Shown here: in pieces, positions 34,780 to 45,328 of the stretch | Position numbering within the stretch: the stretch's first letter is position 1 | Layout: the number at the start of each line of letters is the position of its first letter | DNA from: an uncultured Collinsella sp. | GTDB lineage: Bacteria > Actinomycetota > Coriobacteriia > Coriobacteriales > Coriobacteriaceae | DNA length: 64,000 nucleotides | Assembly (NCBI GenBank): GCA_900755005.1 | Contig: CAAEEX010000097.1 | Span: 17,078 to 81,077, forward strand | Direction: 5' to 3' | Made by a program: the position numbers and the translations under genes | The notes under the pieces: generated by a model | The model's database searches: none | Seen by the model: the letters and a program-made list of their open reading frames with translations, nothing else | What the model was told of the DNA's origin: nothing

Positions 34780-35400
34780 CTAGCGCAGCTGGGCGTAATG
34801 GTTGTAAATCGTAATAGCCGTGGGATAAAGATAGCGCCCGGACTGGATCACATAGACCAGACCCTGCGCAAAACAGGAGAAGAACAACTCATCGAGCGAG
34901 GACTTCCCCACCATCTTGCGCAGCGCATGGGCATAGTCGCCGTGACGGTTGGGCTCGATGGCATCGGCCACAAAGACCACCATATCGAGCGGCGTCATGT
35001 CGCAGGCACCCACGGTGTGACGGTCGACAGCCTGGAAAACGGCCGGTGACAGCTCGGGAAAAAGCTGCGGAAGCTCATAGGCGGCAACAGGGCCATGCAA
35101 AAGCGGCGTCGCGGCGGAAGGAGAGCCGGCAACCTTGATGCCATAGTGAAGCGCGCGGGCCACGAGCTCGTCATCGGAAAGAACCTTGTCCCAGTCGTGA
35201 ATTAAGCCGGCGGCAGCCGCATCAAAGCGGTCAACGCCGTAGACCTCGGCCAGATGAAGTGCGGTCTCGGCAACACCCAGCGAATGCACATAGCGCTTGC
35301 GCTTATCTTTCATGCGAACATCGAGCAGCTCTTGAATGCGCTTGAGCAGCGCGCGCTCATCGCCCTCAAACTGATCCTCTACCGACAACGTAGCCCCCAT
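34780..35400 (-). CDS. yqeK: HD-domain phosphohydrolase YqeK (Ap4A hydrolase family)
   Basis: The family includes symmetrical diadenosine tetraphosphate hydrolases with an iron-binding HD domain. Metal ligands are visible as YVHSLGVAETALHLA, AGLIHDWDK and LLHGPVAAYEL, with DRHTVGACDMTPLDMVVFVAD after them. 206 residues from ATG 35400, which overlaps the nadD stop (TGATG). The nadD-yqeK-rsfS order is conserved in Gram-positives. Ap4A specificity is inferred from family knowledge. Confidence 0.93.
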   Translation of the reverse strand: MGATLSVEDQFEGDERALLKRIQELLDVRMKDKRKRYVHSLGVAETALHLAEVYGVDRFDAAAAGLIHDWDKVLSDDELVARALHYGIKVAGSPSAATPLLHGPVAAYELPQLFPELSPAVFQAVDRHTVGACDMTPLDMVVFVADAIEPNRHGDYAHALRKMVGKSSLDELFFSCFAQGLVYVIQSGRYLYPTAITIYNHYAQLR

Positions 35401-36077
35401 CACTCAAAATCTTCTTGGCCCAAATCGGCATATAGCCTGCGCTTGCGAATGTAGCCGAGCACGGACTCGCTCGTAAGATAGCGCACGCTCATGCCGCGGG
35501 CAACTCGCTTACGAATGTTCGTCGAGCTGATCGCCAGCGCCGGAATCTGAATATAGCGCACGTCGAACGGCAGCCCCGACTCTTTAATTCGGGCACGCGC
35601 CGTATCGATATCAAAGCCCGGTCGCGTCGCCGCAATAAAGGTAGCAAGCTCAGCGATTCGTTCGGCATCATGCCAGGTCACAATATCGATAATCGCGTCG
35701 GCGCCCGTAATAAAGTAGAGCTTTACCTGCGGCGGGTAAAAGTCGCGAAGGGCATGAAGCGTATCGGCCGTATAGGTTACGCCCGGACGGTCAATCTCGA
35801 ACCGGCTCGCCAAAAAGGCCGGGTTCGCGGCGGTGGCGAGGACCGTCATGGCATAACGGTCCTCGGCAGGCGTCACCGGCTTGTCAAGCTTAAAGGCGGG
35901 AGAGCCCGCCGGCATAAAGAGCACAGCGTCCAAGTCGAGCGACTCGCGCGCCTGCTCGGCAGTCACCAGGTGCCCGTAATGAATCGGGTCGAATGTGCCG
36001 CCCATAATGCCAAGCCGAAACTCTTTGCCCTCTTTTATGGGCAGCTCGGGCAAACCGATTCCACCGCGCAGCGACAT
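35400..36077 (-). CDS. nadD: Nicotinate-nucleotide adenylyltransferase
   Basis: Adenylates nicotinate mononucleotide to deamido-NAD in NAD synthesis. Nucleotidyltransferase motifs are LGIMGGTFDPIHYGHLVTAE (HxGH) and the C-terminal ISSTNIRKRVARG. FMPAGSPAFK and YFITGADAI lie between. 225 residues with a short N-terminal extension. ATG 36077 follows GGAGGGCG, three bases after the obgE stop. Confidence 0.96.
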   Translation of the reverse strand: MSLRGGIGLPELPIKEGKEFRLGIMGGTFDPIHYGHLVTAEQARESLDLDAVLFMPAGSPAFKLDKPVTPAEDRYAMTVLATAANPAFLASRFEIDRPGVTYTADTLHALRDFYPPQVKLYFITGADAIIDIVTWHDAERIAELATFIAATRPGFDIDTARARIKESGLPFDVRYIQIPALAISSTNIRKRVARGMSVRYLTSESVLGYIRKRRLYADLGQEDFE

Positions 36078-36080
36078 GGC

Positions 36081-37559
<1,479 letters not shown>

Positions 37560-37562
37560 CTA

Positions 37563-37606
37563 CAAAAAGAGGGAGACCCTTGAATCCTAAAACTCAAGTG
37601 CCTCCC
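37563..37606 (-). terminator. Terminator of rplU-rpmA
   Basis: Minus strand: GGGAG...CTTGA / TTCAAG...CTCCC hairpin followed by TCTTTTTG. It lies between rpmA and obgE, so obgE may rely on read-through or on its own promoter, which I could not identify. Confidence 0.7.
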
Positions 37607-37631
37607 ACATATGTGCTCTATGAAGGGTGAA

Positions 37632-37889
37632 TTACGCGTTCGCGAGCGGGCGTACGCTGACCCTGTGCTTGATACCCTTGTGGAACTCAACGGTACCGTC
37701 GACCAGCGCGAACAGCGTGTCGTCCTTGCCACGGCCAACGTTCTCACCCGGGTGGATGTGAGTGCCGTGCTGACGGACGAGAATCGTGCCCGTGGTTACC
37801 GTCTGGCCGGCATAGCGCTTCGTGCCAAGGCGCTGACCGCGGGAGTCACGGCCATTACGGGAGGAACCGAGTCCTTTTTTGTGTGCCAT
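37632..37889 (-). CDS. rpmA: 50S ribosomal protein L27
   Basis: Peptidyl-transferase-centre protein. The 85 residues begin [20 protein letters not shown] and continue [20 protein letters not shown] and [18 protein letters not shown]. The N-terminus starts directly at the mature AHKKG sequence, so there is no cleavable leader of the Firmicutes type. It follows rplU by 33 bases. Confidence 0.97.
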   Translation of the reverse strand: MAHKKGLGSSRNGRDSRGQRLGTKRYAGQTVTTGTILVRQHGTHIHPGENVGRGKDDTLFALVDGTVEFHKGIKHRVSVRPLANA

Positions 37890-37922
37890 TGTGTATACCT
37901 ACTCTTTCGTTACGAGTGTAAT

Positions 37923-38297
37923 CTACTCGGCGACGGGAGCCTCGGCAACAGCCTCGGCCTCTGCCTTGACAGCCTTCTTGGCGCGGGACGTAGCCTGGAC
38001 CTTCACGATCTTCAGCTTGGTGAGCTGCTGACGGTGACCCTTCAGACGACGATAGCGCTTGCGCTTGTGGAACTTGAAGACCAGCTGCTTCTCGCCCTTG
38101 AACTGCTCAACGATCTGAGCGGTAACCTTGGCCTTGGCCAGCTTGTCGGGATCGGTGACGATCTTCTTACCATCGTTGAGGAAGATGACCGGCAGGGTGA
38201 CCTTGTCGCCCTCATTGCCCTCGATCTTCTCGACGGTGATGACATCGTCGGTGGCGACCTTGTACTGCTTGCCGCCCGTGTTAACGATTGCGTACAT
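37923..38297 (-). CDS. rplU: 50S ribosomal protein L21
   Basis: Large-subunit protein binding 23S rRNA. YAIVNTGGKQYKVATDDVIT, FKFHKRKRYRRLKGHRQQLT and TKLKIVKV mark the family. An Ala/Glu-rich tail of about 20 residues is appended. ATG 38297 matches the family start; the in-frame ATG 38318 adds seven residues. 124 residues. First gene of rplU-rpmA, with a strong promoter. Confidence 0.97.
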   Translation of the reverse strand: MYAIVNTGGKQYKVATDDVITVEKIEGNEGDKVTLPVIFLNDGKKIVTDPDKLAKAKVTAQIVEQFKGEKQLVFKFHKRKRYRRLKGHRQQLTKLKIVKVQATSRAKKAVKAEAEAVAEAPVAE

Positions 38298-38339
38298 GTT
38301 TACTTGCCCTTCATGCATCAGTTAGTGCAACAGCCGAAT

Positions 38340-38368
38340 ATAGTAGCAGGCGAAAATACCCCCGTCAA
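38340..38368 (-). promoter_or_regulatory. Promoter of rplU-rpmA
   Basis: TTGACG (38368-38363), 17-base spacer, TACTAT (38345-38340), preceded by TGC as an extended -10. The -35 box overlaps the stop codon region of the upstream gene. Confidence 0.7.
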
Positions 38369-39177
38369 CGAGTATGTGGAGCAAATCCACAAGTTCGCAC
38401 AGGTATGGGGCTGACGAGTCGGCCCTCGTCGTCCTCGCATGCTTGATTCTGACGCTCGACATCGTAGGAGCAGATGGTCACGAGGTCTTGCATACCGGTG
38501 GAAACAATAGGTGCATCCACGCCCGGGGTCAAGCCCTGCAACAAAACATCAGCAGCAGAAAGCAAAATTTCCGGACGCATGGAGCCCTCGTTATCGGCAT
38601 GGGTGTCGAGCATGAGCACCAAATGGTCCGGGCGCTCCCCCGCCGTGAGCTCATAGCCCACGAGCGTGTGATCCAAATCCAAGCGCTTGCTCTTTTTGCC
38701 GCGCGCGTAGTCGATGCCATGGTCCGCGCGCAGCGTGTCGATCGCACGACGCACCTCGTCGGTGCTTACGGGCGCCTCGGGGTCCAGGTGCAGGTCGATT
38801 CGGTACGACAGGCGCGTGAGCTGGGCCGTGAGCGCCGGCGTGCGCACGTCGATGTAGGCGGCCTCGATGGGCGCCAAATCGGCCGGGGACGCCGCGGCCA
38901 GGTGCTCAAAGGCCTCGTCGAGCGCAACGAACTCGGTCATAAACAGGTCATACCACTCGCAGGTCGACGACGTGCCAACGGGTAGCGCCGAGGAGAAACC
39001 CACGCGCATGTGCGGAGAGAAGCCCTGCGTGACGGCATAGGGCAGGCCCGCACGGCGCACGATGCGTTCAATGGTATGAATCAGTTCCAGGTGGCCCAGG
39101 TACTTGAGGCGATCGCGTTTGCCATAGCGAACGCGAAGCCTAAAGAGCGTGGGGTTGTCGGTCAAGCGCTCACTCAT
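38365..39177 (-). CDS. TIGR03936 family radical SAM-linked protein (DUF2344)
   Basis: Function unknown; the family is almost always encoded beside, or fused to, a B12-binding-type radical SAM protein, as here. The N-terminal part LFRLRVRYGKRDRLKYLGHL and HTIERIVRRAGLPYAVTQGFSPH and the segment GFSSALPVGTSSTCEWYDL are the DUF2344 signature. 270 residues. The ATG at 39177 overlaps the stop of the radical SAM gene (ATGA). The pair precedes rplU-rpmA, a frequent neighbourhood that hints at an RNA or ribosome role (inference). Confidence 0.88.
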   Translation of the reverse strand: MSERLTDNPTLFRLRVRYGKRDRLKYLGHLELIHTIERIVRRAGLPYAVTQGFSPHMRVGFSSALPVGTSSTCEWYDLFMTEFVALDEAFEHLAAASPADLAPIEAAYIDVRTPALTAQLTRLSYRIDLHLDPEAPVSTDEVRRAIDTLRADHGIDYARGKKSKRLDLDHTLVGYELTAGERPDHLVLMLDTHADNEGSMRPEILLSAADVLLQGLTPGVDAPIVSTGMQDLVTICSYDVERQNQACEDDEGRLVSPIPVRTCGFAPHTR

Positions 39178-41051
39178 GCGCGATCACCCACCAATACGTT
39201 CTTGGCATGGAGCGTGGGGCAGATTCCGCAGCCGGTGCACGACGTGCGGGTGCAATCGGGCGTCGTAACGCCCTCCAGCGAGCGGCGGTACTCGCGCTCG
39301 AGGAAGCCGCGCGTGCAGCCGGGGCTCACGTGCTCCCACGGCAGGCGCCAGTCCAACTCGTAGGGCAGGTGCACGAGCTCATTGAGGTCGATGCCGTTTT
39401 TGGCAGCAGCCTCCTTCCAGTTATCGAGCGAGAAATGCTCTACCCAGGCGTCAAAGCGAGAGCCAGCGCGCCAAGCATCGATGATGACGGGCGTCATGTC
39501 ACGACCGGCGCGGGAGAGCGCGGCCTCGATGAGCGAGGTCTCGGCATCGTGGTAATGCACGCGGACGGCACGGTTGCGAACGCTCGTGATAAGCAGCTTC
39601 TGGCGACGCTTGACGTCGTCGTAGTCGAGCTGCGGGCACCACTGGAACGGCGTGGCAGCCTTGGGGATAAAGACCGAAACCGAGATCGACACCGAGATCG
39701 AGCCGCGACGAGCCTTGGGCACCACGGAACGACCGAGCTCCAGCACGTGATCGGCCAGATTGGCGATGGCCACGATGTCCTCGTCGCGCTCGCCGGGAAG
39801 GCCCATCATAAAGTAGAGCTTCATGCGGTTCCAGCCGGCCTCGAAGGCTGCTTTGGCCGCGCGATCCAAGTCCTCTTCGGTCACGTTCTTGTTGATGATG
39901 TCGCGCATGCGTTGGCTACCGGCCTCGGGGGCAAACGTCAGGCCGCCCTTCTTTTCGCCGGCGACCGACTCGGCCATATCCACGCCAAACGAATCCAGGC
40001 GCTGCGAGGGAATGGACACGCGAATGCCCGTATCCTCCAGGCGACGGTTGAGCCTGCCGAGCACGTCGCGAATGCAGGAGTGGTCGGTCGTGGAGAGCGA
40101 GGTCAGCGACACCTCGTCATAGCCGGTCTTTTCCAGACCCTGAATCACCGACGAGACGATCTGGTCGGCCGAGCGCTCGCGCACCGGGCGATACGTCATG
40201 CCGGCCTGGCAAAAACGACAGCCGCGGGCGCAGCCGCGCAGAATCTCGATAGACAGGCGATCGTGAACCAGCTGCGCATAGGGCACGCACGACTGCGACA
40301 GCGGATTCGTGGCGCCGAAATCCTCGACGACGCGTTTGTAGACCACGGTCGGCGCATCCTTGCCCTCGCGCGGCACGGTGTAGCCATGCGGCGAGCAGGG
40401 CTCGTCGTGACGAACCTCATAGAGCGACGGCACGTAGTTGCCGGCAATGGATGCAAGCTGCTCAACAATCTGCGCGCGCGGGACTCCTTCGTCGCGCAGG
40501 CGGCGATGCAGCTGGCAGGTCTCGAGCAGCGATTCCTCGCCCTCGCCGATGAGGATGGCATCGAAGAAGGCCGCGTACGGCTCGGGGTTGTACACCGAGG
40601 GGCCGCCGGCGATGATGATGGGGTCGTCTTCACCTCGGTCGGCCGCTAACAGCGGAATGCCAGCGAGGTCGAGTGCCTCGAGGAAGTTCGTCACCGCCAT
40701 CTCGTGCGGCACATGCAGGCCGACGATATCAAACGAAGCGACCGGCGCTGCACCCTCGAGCGAGAGCAGCGGAATGCCTGCCTCGCGCATAGCGTCACCC
40801 ATATCGGGCCACGGCACATAGCCACGCTCGCAGGAGATGCCCTCGGCCTGGTTAAGGATGTTGTAGAGGATGGCGATACCCTGGTTGGGCAGACCAACCT
40901 CGTACACATCCGGGTAGATCAGGCAGCAACGGTAGTCGGCATCGGCCTTGGAAAGCGTGCCCCACTCGTGATCGATATAGCGGCTCGGCTTTTCGACCTT
41001 GGCGAGCAGCGGCTCAATTAAATGAAAGCAGTCTTGATACGGAACGCGCAA
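39174..41051 (-). CDS. TIGR03960 family B12-binding-like radical SAM protein
   Basis: Predicted [4Fe-4S]/SAM radical enzyme of unknown substrate. An N-terminal cobalamin-binding-like domain (LIYPDVYEVGLPNQGI, DIVGLHVPHEMAVTNFLEAL, IIAGGPSVYNPEPYA, GEGEESL) precedes the radical SAM core with cluster motif RGCARGCRFCQAG. Downstream are FAPEAGSQRMRDIINKNVTE and a cysteine-rich C-terminus (TSCTGCGICPTLHAKN). 625 residues. The likely start is TTG 41051. Translation is coupled to the TIGR03936 protein, probably its partner. Confidence 0.88.
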   Translation of the reverse strand: MRVPYQDCFHLIEPLLAKVEKPSRYIDHEWGTLSKADADYRCCLIYPDVYEVGLPNQGIAILYNILNQAEGISCERGYVPWPDMGDAMREAGIPLLSLEGAAPVASFDIVGLHVPHEMAVTNFLEALDLAGIPLLAADRGEDDPIIIAGGPSVYNPEPYAAFFDAILIGEGEESLLETCQLHRRLRDEGVPRAQIVEQLASIAGNYVPSLYEVRHDEPCSPHGYTVPREGKDAPTVVYKRVVEDFGATNPLSQSCVPYAQLVHDRLSIEILRGCARGCRFCQAGMTYRPVRERSADQIVSSVIQGLEKTGYDEVSLTSLSTTDHSCIRDVLGRLNRRLEDTGIRVSIPSQRLDSFGVDMAESVAGEKKGGLTFAPEAGSQRMRDIINKNVTEEDLDRAAKAAFEAGWNRMKLYFMMGLPGERDEDIVAIANLADHVLELGRSVVPKARRGSISVSISVSVFIPKAATPFQWCPQLDYDDVKRRQKLLITSVRNRAVRVHYHDAETSLIEAALSRAGRDMTPVIIDAWRAGSRFDAWVEHFSLDNWKEAAAKNGIDLNELVHLPYELDWRLPWEHVSPGCTRGFLEREYRRSLEGVTTPDCTRTSCTGCGICPTLHAKNVLVGDRA

Positions 41052-41061
41052 CGGAAAACCC

Positions 41062-41991
41062 CTAAGCAGCGAGATCGGATGCGTCTTGGTAGGACGCCAT
41101 AGGACGGGTAGCGCCCGCGACCGTGGTCACCAGATCGCGAACGCGGGAGAACGTGGCAGTGACCACCTCGTTGGCACGGCTGTAGTCGACATCGCGCTCG
41201 TAGAGCGAAACGAGCGCACGGCCCATGCCATAGGTGCCCGCGGCAGCAGTGAGCGCCTTGACGGCAAACCCAATATGCGGCGTCTGCTTGACGAGCGCAC
41301 GGGTGACCGCGCGGATCACAAGACCGCCGGCAAGCACGCCCGCGACCTCGTAGCCGCGCTCAGGCTTAATGCCGCGTCCAAAGACGGCAGCGAGCTCAAA
41401 GAGCATGCCCACCTGAGCCAGCGCCATAACGGGATAATCGGCGCCCGGCAAAAACACCAGCGCACCGGTCGCCATATTGGTGAGCGCGCACGAGGTAATG
41501 ATACGATTGGCCGCCGCGATGCGCATGAAGGCAAAGTTCGCCGCAAAAGCCGTTTCCTTTTCGGTGCGATCGAGAATCCAGCGGGCAAGCGTCTCGAGCA
41601 GATACGTCTTATCGGTTGCCGCCACCACGCCGAGCATGGGCGTGGACTCCTCGATAAACGGCACCTCCACAGCAGACTCGGCAAGCACGCACACGGGCGC
41701 GCCGGCGATCACGAGCTCCTGCACGGCACTCTCCAAGCGGTCGGAGCCGCACGAGAGCACCAGCACCACATCGGTATCGGTCTTTGGAGCAATTCGCTCC
41801 TCCCCCAGACGCTCGACGCGCACAATGCCCGAGGTCGTCTGCGGCACAAAGGCGTCACGCACCGTCTCGGCCAGAAAGCGCGAGGCGGACGAATCCAGAT
41901 AGACCGAGACGCGCACCGGCGTATCGGAATCCTTCTTAACGGACGCGCCCATCTTAAAAGCGCGGGTCAGCTTATCTACGGGAATTTTCAT
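41062..41991 (-). CDS. Membrane-associated protein with DUF697-like domain
   Basis: Unknown function. The C-terminal half (about residues 150-280) is hydrophobic and resembles DUF697/YcjF-type domains: NRIITSCALTNMATGALVFL, PGADYPVMALAQVGMLFELA, VFGRGIKPERGYEVAGVLAG. The first 130 residues look like an alpha/beta fold (VVLVLSCGSDRLE, GAPVCVLAESAVEVPF) reminiscent of the remains of a GTPase-like domain without a P-loop. 309 residues from ATG 41991 behind GGAGGGG. It lies 18 bases after rodA, so it probably belongs to the shape operon. Confidence 0.6.
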   Translation of the reverse strand: MKIPVDKLTRAFKMGASVKKDSDTPVRVSVYLDSSASRFLAETVRDAFVPQTTSGIVRVERLGEERIAPKTDTDVVLVLSCGSDRLESAVQELVIAGAPVCVLAESAVEVPFIEESTPMLGVVAATDKTYLLETLARWILDRTEKETAFAANFAFMRIAAANRIITSCALTNMATGALVFLPGADYPVMALAQVGMLFELAAVFGRGIKPERGYEVAGVLAGGLVIRAVTRALVKQTPHIGFAVKALTAAAGTYGMGRALVSLYERDVDYSRANEVVTATFSRVRDLVTTVAGATRPMASYQDASDLAA

Positions 41992-42009
41992 AGCAAACCC
42001 CTCCAGCGG

Positions 42010-43236
42010 TTACGCGGCGCCCGAACGATGCCGCCATATGGATTGTACGATACCCACCGTCAGCAGCTGAATCATCATCGAAGACGAACCGAAGCTAATA
42101 AACGGTAGCGGAATACCGGTAATCGGCATCATGCCGATGCACATGCCGATGTTTTCGAAGGTCTGAAACGCCCACATGCCAACGATGCCCACACACGAAA
42201 GACGCAAGAACAGCGACTCACACTTAAAGGCGACGCGAATCGTCGAAAAGATCAGCAGCACGTAGAGGCACAGGAGCAAAAAGGAACCGCAAAAGCCAAA
42301 GGTCTCGGATAGGAAGGCGAAGACAAAGTCGGTGTGGAACTCAGGCAGAAAGCCGCCGGCCGACTGCGTCGCATGGCCCAAACCCTTACCAAAGAAGCCG
42401 CCCGAGCCAACGGCGATAAGCGACTGCTGCAGGTTGTAGGCATCGTCCGAATCGGCATTATCGGGGTCGATAAAGACCGTCAGGCGGTTCATCTGATACT
42501 GCTTGATGAGCACATCGTGGCCGAGCAACGAATCAAAGACCGAATCGAGCGCCAGGACGAGGGCCACCAGGCCCACAAGCAGGGCCAGGGTCGACAGCAC
42601 CCATTCGCGGCGCGCACCGCTCATGCAGATGACGATGGCGCCCGAGACCAGCACGACCAGGCCCGAGCCCAGGTCGCCCATGGCAACGACGGCCAAAAAC
42701 GGGATGGACAGCATGCCGCAGAGCTTGACGTAGTCGCGAACGGTATCGATGCGGCCGTTATACTGCGAGCCAAGCGTGGCGATAAAGAAGATGGTGATGA
42801 GCTTGGCAAGCTCGACCGGCTGGAATGTCAAGCCGATACCGGGAATCTTGATCCAGCCCGTCATGCCCAGACCGCCCGTATAGGACAGACCCGGAATCTT
42901 GGGCGAGAAGATCACGATCAGGTCGATGACGAGCAACGCCGTCGAAAAATTGGAAATACCGCGCAGATCGGTACGCCAGACGAGCACCGCAAGCACCGCG
43001 CCAATGCCAATGCCCAGCAGGTGGCGCGAGAATGAGGCGTCGGCCTTAAACTGTGACGCCGACCAAATAATGATGGCGCCATAGGCAACGAGCGCGACGG
43101 TAGCCAGCAGCACACCGATATGCACCTTTTGGCGAAACGTACCGCGCGAGGCCGAAAGTTGCTTGTTGACGCGGTCTAGGCTGCTGCGAGAGCCGGTCTT
43201 GGTTGAACGGAACAGATCCGCCGGAGAAAAATCCAT
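42010..43236 (-). CDS. rodA: Rod-shape SEDS glycosyltransferase RodA
   Basis: Polymerises lipid II glycan strands together with a class B PBP in the elongation complex. It is a polytopic protein with about ten hydrophobic segments. SEDS motifs include WIKIPGIGLTFQPVELAKL, MGDLGSGLVVL, the catalytic-loop GSGGFFGKGLGHATQSAGGF and the terminal MPITGIPLPFISFGSSSMM. The cytosolic N-terminus has 35 polar residues. 408 residues, ATG 43236 behind AGGAGG, ten bases after mrdA. Confidence 0.95.
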   Translation of the reverse strand: MDFSPADLFRSTKTGSRSSLDRVNKQLSASRGTFRQKVHIGVLLATVALVAYGAIIIWSASQFKADASFSRHLLGIGIGAVLAVLVWRTDLRGISNFSTALLVIDLIVIFSPKIPGLSYTGGLGMTGWIKIPGIGLTFQPVELAKLITIFFIATLGSQYNGRIDTVRDYVKLCGMLSIPFLAVVAMGDLGSGLVVLVSGAIVICMSGARREWVLSTLALLVGLVALVLALDSVFDSLLGHDVLIKQYQMNRLTVFIDPDNADSDDAYNLQQSLIAVGSGGFFGKGLGHATQSAGGFLPEFHTDFVFAFLSETFGFCGSFLLLCLYVLLIFSTIRVAFKCESLFLRLSCVGIVGMWAFQTFENIGMCIGMMPITGIPLPFISFGSSSMMIQLLTVGIVQSIWRHRSGAA

Positions 43237-43245
43237 CGCAACCTC

Positions 43246-45315
43246 CTATCGAACCGAAGAATCGCCCGAGGCCGAAGAGGTATCGGGCTCGTCATAAATC
43301 ACGCCGAGCACGTCGCGCACGACATGCATCGCGGTATCCGAACCACCGCCGCCCTGCTCCAGGACAGTAGCGATGACATACTTGGGATCATCGGCCGGTG
43401 CATAGGCGCAGAACCACGCGTATTCGTCCTCGCCGCTTTTCTCGCCCGTGCCCGACTTGCCGTACACCTGCGGCGTCAGGGTGCCAAAGTGAGCCGCCAG
43501 GGACGTCGATGCCGTGTAAATCACGTCGTGCATGCCGTTGCGAACAAGAGTCAAATCCGAATCGCTGTTGATCTTGGCCTCCAGGCGCTTCTTCTTGCCC
43601 TTGCCGTTGTACTTATAGGCATCGCCGTCGCCATCGCGCGACACGGCAGACAAAAACACGTGAGGCACGTACTGTTTGCCGCCGTTGGCAAGACCCATAT
43701 AGGCGCACGCCATCTGCAGGGGCGTCACCAGGATGTCGCCTTGGCCGATGGCAATGTTGGTCATATCGCCGGCATTCCACTTGCGGTCCTCGGCAGAGGC
43801 GTCGGTAAAGTACGACTCTTTCCACTCGGCATCGGGAATACGGCCCGCGCCCTCACTCGGCAGATCGATACCGCAGGTCTTGCCTAGGCCCCAGCGACGA
43901 AAGACCTCCTGCAGGCCCTCGGAATGCTGCTCGTCATAAAAGAAGGCCTTGCCCATGTCGTAGAAGACGGGGTCGCACGAGTTGGCGATACCCGACTGCA
44001 GCGTCATGGTGCCGTGGCCAGACGTCAGCCAGCAGCGCTTGCCCCAAGCCTTGCCCAGGCCCGTCCAATAGCCCGTGCAGTTGGTTGTCTGCGTTGAAGT
44101 GTAGGTTCCAAACTCAAGACCGGCCAGTGCCGAGAGCGGCTTGATGGTCGAGGCCGACATGTACTGTCCGCTAATGGCGCGGTTGAGCAGCGGGTGCGAA
44201 CCTTTGTCATCATTGAGCTCGGTCCACACGTCATTTGAGACGCCGCCGATAAAGACGGACGGATCGAACTTGGGCTCGCTCGCCATGCCCAGGATCTCGC
44301 CATTGTTGGGATCGAGACACACCACAGCGCCGTTGCCGGCATTGCTGTAGCCAGTGGTCTTGGCAAGCTCGATGGCGCTCGCCAGCGCCGTCTCACAGGC
44401 CTGTTGGATCTTAAGATCGAGCGTGAGCTTAATGTCGGAGCCGGCCTTGGCGGGCACGGCGCCGGCCTGACCGGTCACATTGCCCGAGGCATCGACCTTG
44501 ACGGTCTGCTCGCCACGAATACCCTGCAGCAGGTTTTCGTAGTAGCTCTCAACACCCGCCTGGCCCACGATATCGCCCGACTGGTACGTAATCCGGCCAG
44601 CAGAAGCATCATCATCGCCAGAGGTTTTCTTATTCTGGGCCTCGAGCTGCTCGGAGGTAATGGTGCCGGTATAGCCCAAGATATGGCATGCCGTCTCGCC
44701 ATATGGATACTGGCGCTCGGTACGCTCGGCAATCTTGACGCCCGGGAACTCGCCGGCGTGCTCCTGAATATAGGCAACCGTGGAGCGACGGACGTCCGTC
44801 GCGATGGTATGCAGGCTCTGGGCGCCCTCGGAATTGTCCTGAATATTGCGCAGCACCGCCACGTAGGGCATACCGAGCACGTTGGCAAGATGGCGAACCA
44901 GAACCTCATCCTCGGCAAGGTCGCGGTAGGCCACGACAGCAAGTGAGGGACGGTTCTGGACAAGCGCCACGCCATTGCGGTCGAGGATGCGGCCGCGCAC
45001 AGCGGGTGTGGTAACGGTGCGCGTCTGATTGCTATTAGCCTGCTTTTCGTAATAGTCCGACGAGACCATCTGCATGCCCCACAGCTTGACGGCAAGCGCC
45101 GCGAACATCGCGCCCACACCCGTGGTGAGGATGGAGAAGCGGCCCTTAAAGGCGGTCGCCGCGGTATTGCCCTCGCCCTCGGTGGCGCGCGGGGCCGTCC
45201 CATGCTGCGTATCGTAGGTAAAACGAGAATCGCCGCGACGCATAATGACCAGTGCGACCACGATGGCCACAACCAGCACGATACCGGCGATAATAACCGT
45301 CATCTGGGAAGACAT
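43246..45315 (-). CDS. mrdA: Penicillin-binding protein 2 (elongation transpeptidase)
   Basis: Class B PBP cross-linking peptidoglycan with RodA. The dimerisation domain starts after TVTTPAVRGRILDRNG. The transpeptidase domain has the Ser389-containing SxxK motif SASTIKP, the SxD-type NSCDPVFYD and the KSGTGE box. Unusually there are two hydrophobic N-terminal segments (residues 5-25 and 61-80) joined by a polar linker, so the extreme N-terminus may also cross the membrane. The C-terminus is Ser/Asp-rich. 689 residues; ATG 45315 behind AGGGGAGG. Confidence 0.95.
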   Translation of the reverse strand: MSSQMTVIIAGIVLVVAIVVALVIMRRGDSRFTYDTQHGTAPRATEGEGNTAATAFKGRFSILTTGVGAMFAALAVKLWGMQMVSSDYYEKQANSNQTRTVTTPAVRGRILDRNGVALVQNRPSLAVVAYRDLAEDEVLVRHLANVLGMPYVAVLRNIQDNSEGAQSLHTIATDVRRSTVAYIQEHAGEFPGVKIAERTERQYPYGETACHILGYTGTITSEQLEAQNKKTSGDDDASAGRITYQSGDIVGQAGVESYYENLLQGIRGEQTVKVDASGNVTGQAGAVPAKAGSDIKLTLDLKIQQACETALASAIELAKTTGYSNAGNGAVVCLDPNNGEILGMASEPKFDPSVFIGGVSNDVWTELNDDKGSHPLLNRAISGQYMSASTIKPLSALAGLEFGTYTSTQTTNCTGYWTGLGKAWGKRCWLTSGHGTMTLQSGIANSCDPVFYDMGKAFFYDEQHSEGLQEVFRRWGLGKTCGIDLPSEGAGRIPDAEWKESYFTDASAEDRKWNAGDMTNIAIGQGDILVTPLQMACAYMGLANGGKQYVPHVFLSAVSRDGDGDAYKYNGKGKKKRLEAKINSDSDLTLVRNGMHDVIYTASTSLAAHFGTLTPQVYGKSGTGEKSGEDEYAWFCAYAPADDPKYVIATVLEQGGGGSDTAMHVVRDVLGVIYDEPDTSSASGDSSVR

Positions 45316-45328
45316 CTACGAGCCTCCC

